A stretch of 64,000 nt of DNA from Bombus terrestris (Eukaryota; Arthropoda; Insecta; Hymenoptera; Apidae). The notes under the pieces were generated by a model. The model made no database searches and had not been told where the DNA came from. It saw only the letters and a list, made by a program, of their open reading frames with translations. The DNA is taken from the NCBI RefSeq assembly GCF_910591885.1, contig NC_063275.1, forward strand, positions 17,720,501 to 17,784,500, written 5' to 3'. The translations under genes were made by a program, and so were the position numbers. Positions within the stretch are counted from its first letter, which is position 1, and each line of letters begins with the position of its first letter. Shown here piece by piece: positions 12,501-26,100 of the stretch.

Positions 12501-14904
12501 GGATGAGTGTCGGGGGAGAAAGCGTTCGAATGAAAATGGAAGGTAGAAAAGAGAAACGACGTGAGAAACAGACGCGACCGAAGGACGTAAGGGATAAAAA
12601 AGGAACAGCACGAACAAAATGGGATAAGATCTATTTTAGGAAGAAACAGGCGAGGACTCCTCGTTTAAATTCAATTCGACGCGTTCGATTTTTACCGTTC
12701 GTGTCGTCGAACAGGTATCGTAAAAGAGGAGAAATAGAATACGATGAAAAATAGGGCATGTGTAAAATTCAATACACTAAAAAACGAACTGATTAAAGAA
12801 CTAACGTTATTTTTAGGAAATTACAGCTTTAGAAGAGATTTAAGTAAATAGCGAGGGGAAAGGTGGTTAGGCTAAGTGCTAAGGGTAATTTGGTTTCGCG
12901 TGTTGAAGCTTTTCTGTGTGAGTATAGAAGCGAAAGAGTGGGAGAGAGAGCGAGAGAAAGAGAGATAGAGAAGGGGAAGCTCGAGGGGCAAAAATTGCGA
13001 GAAAGAGGAAGAGAAAGTGTTGAAAGGAAACTAAGCAGAGAAATGTGGGATCGAAATGGGAGGGATCGAAGCATGCTTATGAGAGGGTGGGGAAGAGAGA
13101 TACCTATATTTTAAAAAAAGTGACCTTTGGCATTTAAAGACTTGTAAAAATCGTGCAACGAGTTAATTGAAACAAAGAACAATATCAAAGAAAACAAAGA
13201 AAAATATCACAGGGGGCGCAGCGTATTAAGGGGCGTCCGTCCTTCTCCGCGTCTCTAATTTCATCTTACACGAATATGCACGCATACATTAAAATATCAC
13301 ACATGTACGAACTAATACGAACGTAAGCACATCTGCAAGAAGAATATATCCTGAGAATCAGCCAAAGTTCAACGCGAACAAGGCGATCGGATAAACGTTT
13401 ATCTCTTCGTATACCGGCAGAAAAACGATAAGACGCGGTTCATGACACATTAACAGCGACACGAGTCTCTCGATACCACCGATAACACACGGTGCACACC
13501 GACGAAAAAAAGGTAACAACGGAAAACGCAAATTTACACATGCACATACCAGAAAACACAAACACACACGCTCATGGAAATATTGGAAAAGGAAAGAATA
13601 GCATCGTTGTCTACCCATTACACGTTATGTACGTACGCGTGTCTCGATCTCGAGGCGACACAAATGCGGGAAAAAACAGAAGGGTACAGAAGGACAGAAA
13701 AGGAACGCGGAAAGGGATAACATACCAACAGGAGTTCTTGGCGGAAAAAAAAAGGCGAGAGCAAAGAAATTCGGTTACAACGCATAGGGTATATGAAAAG
13801 GAAAATATGGGATGGAGAGAGGCGAACAATGCATTCCGATAAATAAATCGCTTTTCACGAGGTACACAAGAACCGACGAATCGCAGGAAAGTCGGGCTGC
13901 CTCCAGGCCTAACTGAAAAGGAACCGAACGATTTCGGTCATGACTCTATCTTCGAGGTACTCGCCGCGAGAACGAATCGCCTCTCGTCCATTGGGACGCG
14001 ATTCCCCTGGAACAGCCTGGTTGTTTAATCTCCAACGAGCCGTAGAAAAAAAAAATAAATAGAAAAGAATAAAACTGCAGAATGGAAAAGGAAAAAAAAA
14101 GAAACAGGTAGCGGCTCGACGGTTGTTCCCTAAGGAATAGAAGAAGGTGTGTCTCGTGGCGCGAGCCAGAAATTGACTTCGAAAATGGAAAACAGTCACT
14201 GCATAGTCACTATTGTCATCCAACACAATTCATGGTAGGGTATAATAGTATTTTTAGGGATTTTATACAGACATGCGACCGTGCTCTATGTTTTAACCAC
14301 GATTAACTGTCGATCATTGACGTTTCTTCTTGTACGTAAAACGAACACGGTGTTTCTAGATGTATTAATAATTGCATTATACATTGCAGTGAAGAGTGAA
14401 AGGCGAACGCTTGAACGAATAAATATATCTTACGTGAAATTGCGGGTGCAAGCGCGATTCTATTGTGACGAAAGGGGATCGAGCGAAAGACCGAGAATTT
14501 TCGTGCGAGCGAGTATGATTTTTTTCTGGAATTCTGTACCTCGTTGTGTATACATCTCTATTTGTATAATTGTGAATATTAACATATTAGGATAATGTGA
14601 TTTATTACGTGTGATCCTGCGCGTAAAAAGACGTGGAGAAACTTTAAGCGAGTATTTTGTATTACGACAAAGCGGAACGCAAACTAAAGATACAAAAAAA
14701 AGAGGAGAAAAAATGCGAAACTAATGCGTGCGATAGAGAGGCAGAGGGCAAGTAAATCGAAGACAGATAGAGAGAACGGGATTAAGCGAATAAAGAGTCT
14801 TGTAATCGCAGCTTTTTTGCCGCTGGGGAATATAATTGTAATAAACGAAGAATGCGCTTGCGCAGCCGTCGCTCCTTTCTCTCAGCGTTATTTCTTCCTC
14901 TTTG

Positions 14905-14940
14905 TCTTCTTCTTCTTCTTCTTCTTCTTCATCTTCTTCT
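14905..14940 (+). repeat. (CTT)n microsatellite
   Basis: About twelve CTT units with one CAT interruption lie inside the KLF downstream region. It is a pyrimidine tract in a region otherwise dominated by purines on this strand. Confidence 0.85.
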
Positions 14941-15956
14941 ATTAACGCTGTATTGTGTACTAACTCTTCGTTTCCTCACCGAGGTGACAGATAATCCCAG
15001 AACCACGAAATTATTCTACAGATCGCCAACAACTGAAAGAATGGAAAAAAATTTCGCTGTACGATATTAAAATATAAAATTTGGCAATGGATATCCAAGG
15101 ATATTCGAAATATCGAAATATTTCAACTCGAGCTCTTTCGAACGAAAACAGGCAGTAGTCTGGCTTTTTATCAGCTCGTTCCGGAGGCTATCGATCACCT
15201 CGTTGAGAAAACATCCCTCGACACCGCTCTTCTTGAGGCTGTCCAGCGAAGTTTGATGCAGGGATACGTCAAGCCACCCCCAAGGCCCGTGGAAACATCC
15301 GCTCTTGTATTTCATGGGCTGCTGTATAAACAACGCATACGAGTGTGCACCAAAGCGTGCTACGATTCGAGCAGGCTGCATGTGGACGCTCGGGAGAACG
15401 TATTGATGCGCGTGTTTCGATCGAAGCGTGATTAAGCGCGCTACACGATTTTTAAATTTAGGCGGGATCGACGAGTATAGAGGTCGGCCAGAAAGGAGTC
15501 TCGTCGTTCGAACAGTCTCGACGATCGTTCGAGGATTAAACACCGAGCGAGTTGTATTGTATACGATTATTAAGAATCTATCCTACGATGACTCGTTAAA
15601 AGAAAGATAAAATAAAAGAATGCAGAATATAAAAAGAAAAAGAAGGAAAAACGAGCGAGAGTAATGCAGAGAAAAACAGAAGAAACCAAAAAAAAAAAGA
15701 AAAGAAAAGAAGATTTAGATAAACAAATATAACGGACTAAAATAGTAAGAAAACCAAGTAAAACGTGGAAAATAAAAGGAAAAAACAGAAAATATCCTTC
15801 CAAAGTACCGGGACTAATTTACACGCCACGACTTCCAACAGTCGAGAGCTCCGCGCTGACTTGAAAAACTCTCGAAGGCTCGGCTCGTCTTGTACAACGG
15901 GATTAGCGAGTACTCGTGTAACGAGACTAGTAGGTGATCACATGTGATATTTGTAT

Positions 15957-16012
15957 TGGTTATTATTATATATAAATATATTATATATATTATAAATATA
16001 AATGTAAATGTA
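15957..16012. repeat. AT-rich simple sequence
   Basis: An almost pure A/T stretch built from TATATA, TATAAATA and TGTAAATG blocks. No gene or site can be supported in it. Confidence 0.6.
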
Positions 16013-18124
16013 TAATTAGAGTATTCCGTTAGGATTACCGCTAGTAGTTAGGCGGGAAGGAAGGGAGGAGCGTGAAACGAACGATCGAGAAAAGAAGAAA
16101 AAGGGAAAGAAAGCGTACAGGATAACGAACGATGCGCAAAACGTGAAAATAATCTCCTTTCGAGAATCAACGCCTAATTGCTCTTTACGCAGGCCTACTT
16201 GCCGATTCTAAAGGAACACTCGAGATTCGACGAGGATATAGAGCTGCGGCACAAAAACCTCGCGATCGTTCGCGGGAATAACGAACAGAGAGACTCGCCT
16301 CGAAATCCTTCGACACGAGATTTTGTAATTTTCCATCACGTCCGACAGCAACTCGAGATTTCGTCGAGAAAAGAATCGAAATTGTGCACCGTGTACCGGA
16401 TCGTTCGAGAAAGTCACAGAGGAATACCGATCAGTTGCGTCCTACAATCGACTGACATCTACTCGTGTTTCCCTGAAATTCTCCTTTTAAAAGTTACTAC
16501 TTCTCCGTCGATCCCTGTGTAATAGTATTCATAGAGGTTTGGTTTCTTGTCTCCAAAAGATTGTCGAACTTGAATTCTGAATTCAGGTGGTTGGAACAAT
16601 CCTCGGACTTCTATTGATATCGATGAAATTGTATCTGGAAATGAATTTGAAAATTGCTACTTTTTAATGTCGTTGTCTGGTAGACATTTACATGCTAAAA
16701 GCGTGCTGTCGTAGATATAAAGGTAGCACTTTTCATATGATGATTCTGAGAAACCTGGAAGGTTTGAAGCGAACATCTATGGATACTAGAGACCCTATCA
16801 AAATGGGAAGCCCCACAGATTGGGTACGAAAACAAGCCACAAAGGACTGGTCGAAAGATAAAACGAGCCAAACTGCTAGCTTGTCCTTTGTGCGTTTAAT
16901 TCTTTCCTTTCTTCTTCTTCTGCTTTTTCTTATTGTTGGTCTTCTTGGTTCTCTCTGGTCGTTTTTAGCTTTGAGATAAAAAAGCAGATACCGTGAAAAA
17001 GATGAAATTATTATTCGAACCCTCAATTTCGTAGAAAAACCTTCGATGATTGATCGTTGAGACAAACGAACAGAGAGCTGGGGAGACTCGTGTACGAGAG
17101 AAAGATCGCGACTGCGTGCACGTGCGTGAAGAACAAAGATGTACAAAGAAGCTAAAGACCGCGAAGATGTATGGTGTACCGAATGCATGAGTGAACAAAG
17201 TGTAATGTCTCGTGGAGGCGACGTGCCGTGAATCGAGGTAGATTATCGAGTCGATGGATTATCGGGTGGGGTAGTGTACGAAAAGCTGAAGATCGAAAAA
17301 GAAAGAAGAACGCGATGAATGTACGTGCGAATTGCAAATTCTTAGGAATTACTTCGCGCAGAAATTTTTATGTGAATTATTTAATCTAATTGCAGAGTCT
17401 TAATTGCTATCCTTATATCATTGATATCGCCGCTATGATTAATATCGTAAGAGCTGTACTACCGCATTGTTCTTGATCTTTTAACGTTACCCTTGATTTT
17501 ATTCGTTCATCATGTACAAAGGCGAAACCAAGAGCAAACCGCGAACGAGCTGAACGAGCAAAAATGTTCCACGAATCGCTAACTTCGGGAGGAACTCGGA
17601 GTGCATCGATTCGTAAAACGAGGCACACTATGTAACGCGATCCATATCCATCGATCGCGAAACGAATATTGCTGGATGCGGAGGATGGCTCGACGAGCGT
17701 CGACGAGATAACGTTCTTCCTGCGTACCTTTGCGATCGGAACCTTTTAACTCGATGTGTGCACGAAATTGCTGCGACGATCGATGGGAAACGCGACAGGG
17801 AATCATGGGATGCGTGTCGATCGAGCCGAGAGGGGCTGAGAAAATATTTACGGAAGCGCTTTCAACGCTACCGTTGCCCGGTCGACCAGGACGCTACTTT
17901 TATTATTTTCATAAACCTTCTGGGTTCGTTTCGCGCGCTCTTCGCCCCTTCGGAACTTGTCTAACATACTTTCGTCGATCGTTCTCGATCGCAAACGTAT
18001 CTTGTTCAATGCGATTCCCATCGATTTATAATTGTTGTCTGCCTAGAGATGATTTTTTGCGTTAACGAACGATTAACGCATGCTTCTTTATTCGGCTAAC
18101 GGAGCGACCGGGCCGGCCGCGCTT

Positions 18125-18132
18125 TGTAAATA
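18125..18132 (+). promoter_or_regulatory. Pumilio-type response element (TGTAAATA)
   Basis: TGTAAATA matches the UGUANAUA consensus bound by Pumilio proteins in 3' UTRs. It lies 9 bases before an AATAAA hexamer, where such elements are often effective. A single octamer can occur by chance. Confidence 0.3.
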
Positions 18133-18140
18133 ATTCAATT

Positions 18141-18146
18141 AATAAA
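18141..18146 (+). terminator. Candidate polyadenylation signal
   Basis: AATAAA is followed 15-35 bases later by the GT-rich stretch TGTGCTTGAGTGAGCTTG, the classical arrangement of hexamer plus downstream element. Beyond it the sequence turns into ordinary mixed AT-rich DNA for about 1 kb. It is one of several possible ends for the KLF transcript; another AATAAA lies at 20124-20129. Confidence 0.3.
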
Positions 18147-19672
18147 CAAATTTCTCATCGTGTGCTTGAGTGAGCTTGCTTTCAACACAGATGTCCTCCT
18201 AATGAGATATTAAACCGATTCCTGGTGGTCATTTACGATGAAAGATCGTAAAATGTGATCTTGCGAGGAAAAATGAGCAAGAAAATGTTTAAAAAGAGTA
18301 TCTTTGATAGAGGCTCGATTTTAGTCGAATTTGTTAACTCTGTTTATCGATCCTGTGGTTCATTAGGATCTTAGCGTAATGAGTTGGTCTTGATACGTCT
18401 TTGTAGACTCGACTGGCAATATATTTATCGATTTAGTAGGATCGTAATTAGTATGAATTAGCGTTTATGCTGGCCCATTCGCTCTCAAATGGTGGCCGTT
18501 TCTTTCGTGAATTAAGAAATTAGCTTTTATGTGATAGTCACTATTCGACGGATATAGCAATTGCTTCTTGTGCGGATATTCGTTGCAACGCCGAGGTTGG
18601 TCATAGAAAAATTCGGAAGAATGGAGATAATTTAGAGGTAGAGAATTCGTAATTCGACCTATCCTCATGAAAGTGAAGGGCTGAAAGGAAAAGTGAGCAA
18701 ATTTTTAATCTGGAATAATTCTGATAAAGAAATCTGTATGCTTCTAAACATTAAAATACAATACTACTAATATTTATAAATGTTTATATTTGGAATGGAA
18801 TATTGGTATTAATATTTGGAAATTGGTAATAAAATTTTTTACACAAATAAATATCTTATTTCGTCTTCTGTACTTAATTTAGTTTTACACAAATGCAATT
18901 AGATCACTCGAGGAAGAACTCGTGCGAGTATTGACCTGTCTGCAAATTCTCACAAATCGTTTCACAGTAAAGGAAAGAAAATAATCTAGTTACTCTGTGA
19001 AAGTATCGTGAAGAATATCGATCGATGGTCAACGATAACTGGTCGGCTTGAGGATGCCACTGGTTTTTGTTAGGGGAAGCCGTGACTCGAAATTATCTTC
19101 GTCCCTTTTGCGCGGGGGTGGACGATGGTCACCTCGGAACAGTTAGTAAAAATTGATAGGAAGAAGGATTGGTGAATGGGAAGGGAACAAGGTATAGAGC
19201 GCAAGAGTAAAACTAGAGGAATGGAAAAATGCTTAGGGCTGATATGATTGGGAAACTTAAGGGAAGGTGCAAGAGAATGAATGAGAAAATTGAATGGGTT
19301 AGACGTATGCAAAACGGAGAAGGGAAGTTTTTTCTTTTTTCGAAAGCGTCTTGTGTCTGTACGTGTGCGCGCGCGAGTATGTGTGTTTGTGTTTTTGCGT
19401 AATTCCTATGCACGTGTATACTGTGCGCTGCTTGCGGATATATACGTATACATAAATATATAATATAAGTATAAATATACATATACGAAGCGTGCGTGTG
19501 CGTGTATGCGAGAAAGAGAGAGAAAGAAGCACTTTATTCCTCTTCATTCTTTTCTTTCCTCTCTTGGTGGCTCTTATTATAAAGAAAAAAAACACCGTTA
19601 GCGTACTTTAAATATCGTTATTTTTTAAGGAGAATTACACGAAGATGAAATAAAAAAAAAATGATATTGAAA

Positions 19673-19740
19673 TATATATATATATAAAAATATATATATA
19701 TTTATTTTCTAAGATATAATATATATCATCTATATATGTA
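19673..19740. repeat. (TA)n-rich microsatellite cluster
   Basis: Repeated ATATATAT blocks alternate with short A and T runs. It is low-complexity sequence with no other recognisable feature. Confidence 0.7.
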
Positions 19741-20052
19741 TATTAAATTATGATAATGCACAAAAATGTAATTATATGTACATGTATGATAATTAATAAT
19801 CTTGCTCTACGTTCGGGCGGTGCGGTGGTAAGAAAACGCAAAGCGATTAAGAATAATGAAAAAAAAAAGAAAGGAAAACGAAAAAAGAAAGAAAAGGGTA
19901 CACTCGACTACGGGCGGGAAGGGGAAGTGAAGGGGAAGCAGGTGAGGTGAGAGGGAGAGAGAAGAACGAGTTGCTTTGCGCGCGTTTATCCGGAGGATAA
20001 AAGTGTCTGTTCGAGTTTGACGAACGCCGGGGTGCAGAGAGGAAAAAAGGGC

Positions 20053-20067
20053 GGGGGGGGGGGGGGG
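20053..20067 (+). repeat. Homopolymer of 15 G
   Basis: An uninterrupted G run preceded by GGAAAAAAGGGC. Such a run can form intermolecular G-quadruplexes and is prone to sequencing length errors. Confidence 0.9.
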
Positions 20068-20130
20068 CTTGCGGCCGCTGTAACCTCATCTTTCATGAAT
20101 AGCTTGTATTTCTGCTCAGTGCAAATAAAC

Positions 20131-23100
20131 GTACGTTCCTGTTGAAAAAAATGACAAAAAAATACAAAACACGATCACTTGTCTCGTATTCTTCATTCGA
20201 CCCCAACAGTATCTCGCGTGGCAGTTCAAATCCTGCGGTTTGATCAGAGCTACCGAATTTTCAGACGATCCAACAAGGTGAGTATCGCGTAGAATACGTA
20301 AAATCGATCGAACTTCGAACTCTTTATAGTCAAGGAAGGATGCTTCATAGAGATTGTTGAGAAATTTACGAAGTAACGGAGAACGAAGTTTCAAAGCGCT
20401 CGACATCTCTTTACGGGGATCCTAGTGCCTAGACTTACCTTCTTGAAGCCTTAGCTTTATTTCTATCGGATATCTCGTTTGTTCTTATCACGAATAAACT
20501 CCACGACACGTCTTTATCTCAACTTTTCTCTCAGTCGCGAGTCAAGTCAATAATAATCGCTACGATACGAAAAACTATTGTAGTTCTTAGATAAAAAGCG
20601 ATATTATAAATCTGGAACGTGATGAACCTTCCGTCCCATGACGAAAGCATCTCGTCGAATGAGATCAGCAAGCAAACAGCCGATTTTCTCGTCCACGTGC
20701 ATTCATCAAAGACACGATGCACTCGTAATATTCATAGCCAACAGGAATAAACGCTTTGACGCGTGTCACAGGAAGGGACAAAAGGACAACGATCAGCCGT
20801 TTCGTTGCGTTACATGTCGCACAGGTTGTACGGTTTACTGCGCGTTCCTCTCTGAAACTATAACCATCGCCGATGGTCGTCGCAGGAAGAGGGTTCACGG
20901 CGTTTTGTCATCATAAAACGTTTTATGGGAAATTATAATGTGCCCTTTCTCTACGGGGGTTCCCAACCAGTGTCCAGATACGAAGCCATTCTCGACGAAA
21001 TATAAAGAGGGCGTTCGCCGCGTTTTTCATCCAATCGGCCCATAAACGACGTTTTACTATCTCTATACATCCTTATCCTTCGTTTTATTTCTCTCTTTCT
21101 CTCTCTTCCTTATTGGTCCCATCCCTTCGTTGACCCTGTTCCATGGAATTGCCATTCTAGAGGGCACGGATCGGCTGGCAGCATTCGAATCGTCGTTTCA
21201 ACGACCAATGCGAAGGAACCACGTCGCTTGGCATGCTTATCGCGCTTACGTTTTTTCTCGGCTGATTTAATTAAGACCGAATTTAATCGTCCCTTGGACA
21301 AACTACCTTCGCAATATTAATTTTCTTCCGTTGATGGTGGTTCTGCTATCGAAAGATATCGTCGTGCTTCGTCGAAATTAGTGCAATAACGAGCGTTTCA
21401 GATTGAAAATTTAATGTTATGGCTATGATTAAATTTTTATCGTTTCATGTTGTTTATCGAGTTAAACTTTGCGCTGTTAGTACGTTCAAGCACGAGATGC
21501 AACGTCGCCAAAAATTAAATTGTATTACAGTCAAAGGAGGAGCATTTATAGTAACTTAACACAGTCACGCGATGATTACATACTCTGTCGGTACAGCCGA
21601 TTTGATGTCACTTACAAACTTTATTCGTATAGATTAGAATGAAATACAGTTGAAAAAACTAATAAGCGAAGAAAGTACAAAGACTATCTTTAGCGTTACG
21701 AATCGCGTACAAGCTGTCGACGTTATTTATACACGAGGGGACTGCCAATTAGGCAATTGCGCGCCGCTTAATTGCTTCCGCCCTAATAACCCCCTATTTA
21801 CGTGGGATCCAGAAAAGTGTTTGCGACTGTTGTATGCGTTCTCGAATTGCGTTAAAGCAACTTTCGTATTCGGGCCTGCAAAGAACGGTTCACGAATTTC
21901 CACCGACCAAAATTTGGTTTAGCATTCGCTCCAGGGATGAGAGAAGTTTCCTAGGCAACGATACATAGCCGTCTGAGGAGAGACAAAGGCCAATGGGCAA
22001 TTTCGAAAGCGGAAACCAGTCACTTTGTAACACGGATACTGTATAATCCTGATGCAAAACGTTCTTCGTTGGAAAATTTACAACTGTTCCTGATCAACGC
22101 GAAATTTCTCTCTCTTTCTCACATTCTCTCTGCTTATTCCTCTGGAATAAAGGAACAAGAGAAACTCTCGTTACAAATTTTTGCTAAACAGTGATAGATC
22201 ATTGTATGATAGAATCAGGCAAACCAAATCAGGCTACATGTGCAGTCAATTTCGATTTCGATTCTATGCGCTGTGTTATTTCTCTTAAGTTGAAATTTAT
22301 GATTATTTCTTAGGGCAACACAATATCGAACACTCTGCTATAAATCGCTCGAAGGCAGAATAGTGTCGAGTTAAATGCCTCCAAGCCGTAGAAAAATACG
22401 TCGCCGCTATAACACCGTGAACTTTGAAATATCTAACCAAGAATCATTGTTCCCGTTGGGAAGAACCGTAAAACGTAGGTATCCAATTAATCTGTCTGGA
22501 GCACGGAAGAGTTGCGATTGCGGCTAATGTTCGGATCGTCCGAAAATTTTCGGCCGGTGAATACGCGGCACGGAACCGGACGCGAGCAGCGAGCTGTAAG
22601 AAAAATATAGCCCCTAGACTTGGCAAAGAGGTAAAACCTTTAAACGTTTTCCTTCCTTGAAAGGAGAAGAAATAGGTGCGGCTTGCATCTAGCGAGCCGG
22701 ATTCGCTTAATCCGAGCTACTTCAGACCAATCCGGAAACCCTGAAACTAAAGAACTACCGCTCAAGAGGATACGGCAAATAACCGAGAATTGGCTAACGG
22801 GATAACCCCAGGCTGGGGGTTTCTATCGCTGGACATCAAATGGAGTTCGGTGATTTCAATGTTGCGAGCTACAATCTCGTTATAAGAACTTTTGGAATCT
22901 TTAACAGGCATAATTGTATAAATAATTTATTCAACCCTGCCTGGAGGCATTTTTATCCGTTATGTAACATTTATATATTTTCTATAATTATTTATGGTAC
23001 ATACGTATAAAAAAAATTACTCTTTGCTTTTAGTAAATGATCACTTAATACTCTCTCTTGATGATGGAGGGTTTGAAGAACTAGAGAATTATTTCTAATA

Positions 23101-26100
23101 TATTATGTCTTACAAAGTATAGTACATACTTAAACATAGATAGTACAAATAAATAAATAACTATACAAATTCGCAGAATGAAACATAAATGCATATTTAA
23201 TATAAAACTCTGCCGTTTCTAAGTAGAAAATAATAATATTTAGTCAGACACATTCAATCGTTTCTCTAAAGATCTTTCCTCCCATAATAGTTTATAGCAA
23301 AACAATTATAGTAATAAATAAACAAACGGAATGCAATAAAATTCATCGACTTTCCGTATCAGACATGTTTTTTCCGGATTAAAAGGATGGCGCAGTCCTA
23401 TCAGAAGCATTATACCGACGATACTTACCAAAGCACGGAGCGGCATTCGGCTCGCACTGTCCTCTGGCTGTCGAAGACGAGTGGACAGAGAGAGACGAGG
23501 TCCAGAAAGATTTGAATGGGATGAGTTTTGAATGCCACAAACTCGCAGACGACCAAATCCCCGAGAACGTTCTCAAGCCCTCGGCCCAGCAGAATGAAAT
23601 CGCAGAGACCTACCCTTTCGTGTGATCCCTCCACGAGCAAGTCACCGCTCTCTCAAGTGTCTCGATGGAATTTAATTCTGTTCAGGGCCAGGACTCACCT
23701 ACTATGCAGTTATTTGATACCCGATATTTTCTTTTCCCGCTCTGAGCGAGCTTCGATCCTTAAATTACGAGCGGGATTTCTTTGTCGATTTGAACGCATT
23801 TGATCCTTCGGCTCGAAGAGACAAACGCAGGGATCAGAAGACGAAATAAACGGGCGCTGCTTCGTACTCAAAATCAATTGATCGTCGATGGCTTCTTCGT
23901 GTCACCCGATACATCTTATATATGAGCTGCAGATGCAAATTTAAACTCAACGATAGGATTGCACGTAGAAAAAGACTGTGTTGTTTGAACATTCTAAAAA
24001 GGCAAAGAATTTTTTGAACAATCCAATAACAAGTGAGAAGATAGCGAATCAAAATAAATACATATAAATTTTTTAAGCGAGTATCGACCTTAATGGTTTA
24101 ATTGATCGTAATTTAAATGTTCACAGAAGCCTCAACAAATTTACAAGCCACAGAAGCTATACAAATACATCGTAATAAATTAAAAGTACCAAGAACTGAA
24201 ATTAACTCGAAGACTTATAATCAATTTTACGCGACGAATCCAGCAAGCTGTCGCGGTTTGTAAGTAGCGCGACGTGGAGAATTTTCCAATTGCGTTTCCA
24301 GCGCGTCCAAAGGGATGAGAGAGGTCTGCGATGGAGAATGGGACCGCCAAATTGTTAACCCAGTTACACGGCGCAAGATACGGCTGGCGAAACTAATGGA
24401 CCTCTTCCCCTTCGTCCGCAATCTTGTTGTTCGGCCACCCATAATCTAATAGCGAGAGCCCTCGTGTTTCCGCCCCTTCGTCGCCGGCTTCGGAGCTCGT
24501 ATTTTATCTTGAACGCCGTGTCCACTTATTCCTAACAATTGTTCGTACTCGCGCTCGTTCCTTTCTGCTCTGCGGTCTCGCCGCCCGAGTTACGTGTGTG
24601 CATTTTCATTCCTACACCGAGCTCGATGAATGTTCGGATATACAGACTGGTTTGTGTGCAAATGAGAGTTTCTAACTGGTTCCATAAAAATACTGTTGGT
24701 GGATAATGTGGAATTAAACAGCAGTCACTGAGAGAAGGGTAAATTACGTGGATTAAGTTGCGGTTAAGCGTTCTTGTCTTGCATGTATATAGGATAAGGA
24801 GAATGATATCGCGCGTAGTCAGCCACGCGTGGCGCCTGAATAATGCTGTACTCCGAACGTATTAGTTTAACGTACAGTAGCTGTTCGGCGGGCATATACT
24901 AAGCATCGATATATTATATTAAGCTCCCATATACAACATTCTCAAATATTAAACTAATTACATACATAAGTCATAAGACGTATATATACATATAGATATA
25001 CTTTACTTTACTTGCTTCTATCTCTAAATAACTTGTTTAGAAGGAAATATTTGTGAAAATTGAGTCATCATTACAATTTCTATTAATATTTCAATTATAG
25101 CGATTCGGATTTTTACATTTACGTAACAAAAGTACCACTGTAAATAACATAATAATATTCGCTTTAACTTCACCGACTTTAAATCGCGTGAACACACTCG
25201 CAGGCAAAGTTGTCTATATTTCGGAGTTCTTCCGGAACGAAATCTCTGTGCGTGGACCAGTCACGTATCCGTGGATGTATAGTAAACGCACGTATAGCCT
25301 TCGTACTACCTCGTTCGCCCTCTCCATACATCCCCTGATCATTCTAAAGGATGAGACATACCGACTGTGTGGCCGGTTCCATCGCCCGTATTAACGCCCA
25401 CTGCAAATAGAGTCGGTGCTGGAAGAGGTTGCAGCGTCTGTGCTGGCCGCGAATCACAATAGGGGCTGATCAGTCCCCGGTACGGGAACAGAGCGAGATA
25501 GCGGGGCCACGGGGGTAGAATATGGTGCGAGAACTTGCCTGGGTTCGATGTATCAAGCCGAAAGTTTGATAGCCCCGAAGGCTTTGCTAGCCAAGTTACT
25601 TCCATGGAACGTGACCCCGCCTCGGTATCCTCCGGTTCGTCGAAAACCGCGCTTCTCCGTCTCTACTCATCCTTTCTCTCCCACGTCCGTTCGAGCACCC
25701 TCGAACAACCTTCCCTCCACGGGTCTACGTGATCGACTCCGTTTCCTTCTCTCTTCCACACCGTAGAATCACTTCGTTCGATGCTAGACCGCACGTATAC
25801 AGTTACACGTGCGCATATATATATATAGGTTCTAGACTCCTCTGGCGCTTCGTTGTCCCGGAAAATATTATCGCCATCCGTTTCAGGATACGAAATCCGC
25901 TTGCTTTGTGACTATTGGCCGCCCTTTTCATGTGTGTTTGTTTTAAAATCCTCTATTCTGGAACGATGCATAGATCACAATATGCAGTAGCCTTTCATTC
26001 ACGAGATGGAGTTTTTGGAGATGAGTTAAAGGTATACCCAAATACCCTTAACTGGGCTCCTGTTCCGTGTGTGAAGTCGGATAAGAGAAATTCCACGCTT

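Larger units (their letters stand above)
7776..18165 (+). other. Probable very long 3' UTR / downstream region of the KLF gene
   Basis: No coding exon is supported for about 10 kb after the stop codon. Long A/G tracts recur on the + strand (for example 10080-10165, 10855-11000, 12250-12380, 12920-13100, 13680-13830, 15600-15790, 16070-16115), a bias expected of one long transcript rather than random intergenic DNA. AATAAA hexamers are frequent (for example near 9750, 10525, 11072, 14787, 18141), so the real cleavage site cannot be chosen. ORFs in this part are short, of low complexity and overlap on both strands. The 3' UTR reading is inference. Confidence 0.35.
18171..20130. other. Noncoding stretch with simple repeats and a G15 run
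   Basis: No gene can be supported. About 18700-18900 is AT-rich; 19320-19520 is rich in TG and ATA repeats. A (TA)n cluster lies at 19673-19740. A purine-rich block at 19855-19965 is followed by 15 consecutive G at 20053-20067 and an AATAAA at 20124-20129. If the KLF transcript extends this far, the last hexamer is its most distal plausible end. Confidence 0.4.

Noticed and set aside
20218..20245. GCAGTTCAAATCCTGC, considered as a tRNA T-arm
   Set aside because: The stem is not fully paired and no matching D-arm or anticodon arm lies at the right distance. No tRNA or rRNA gene was recognised anywhere in the window by eye.
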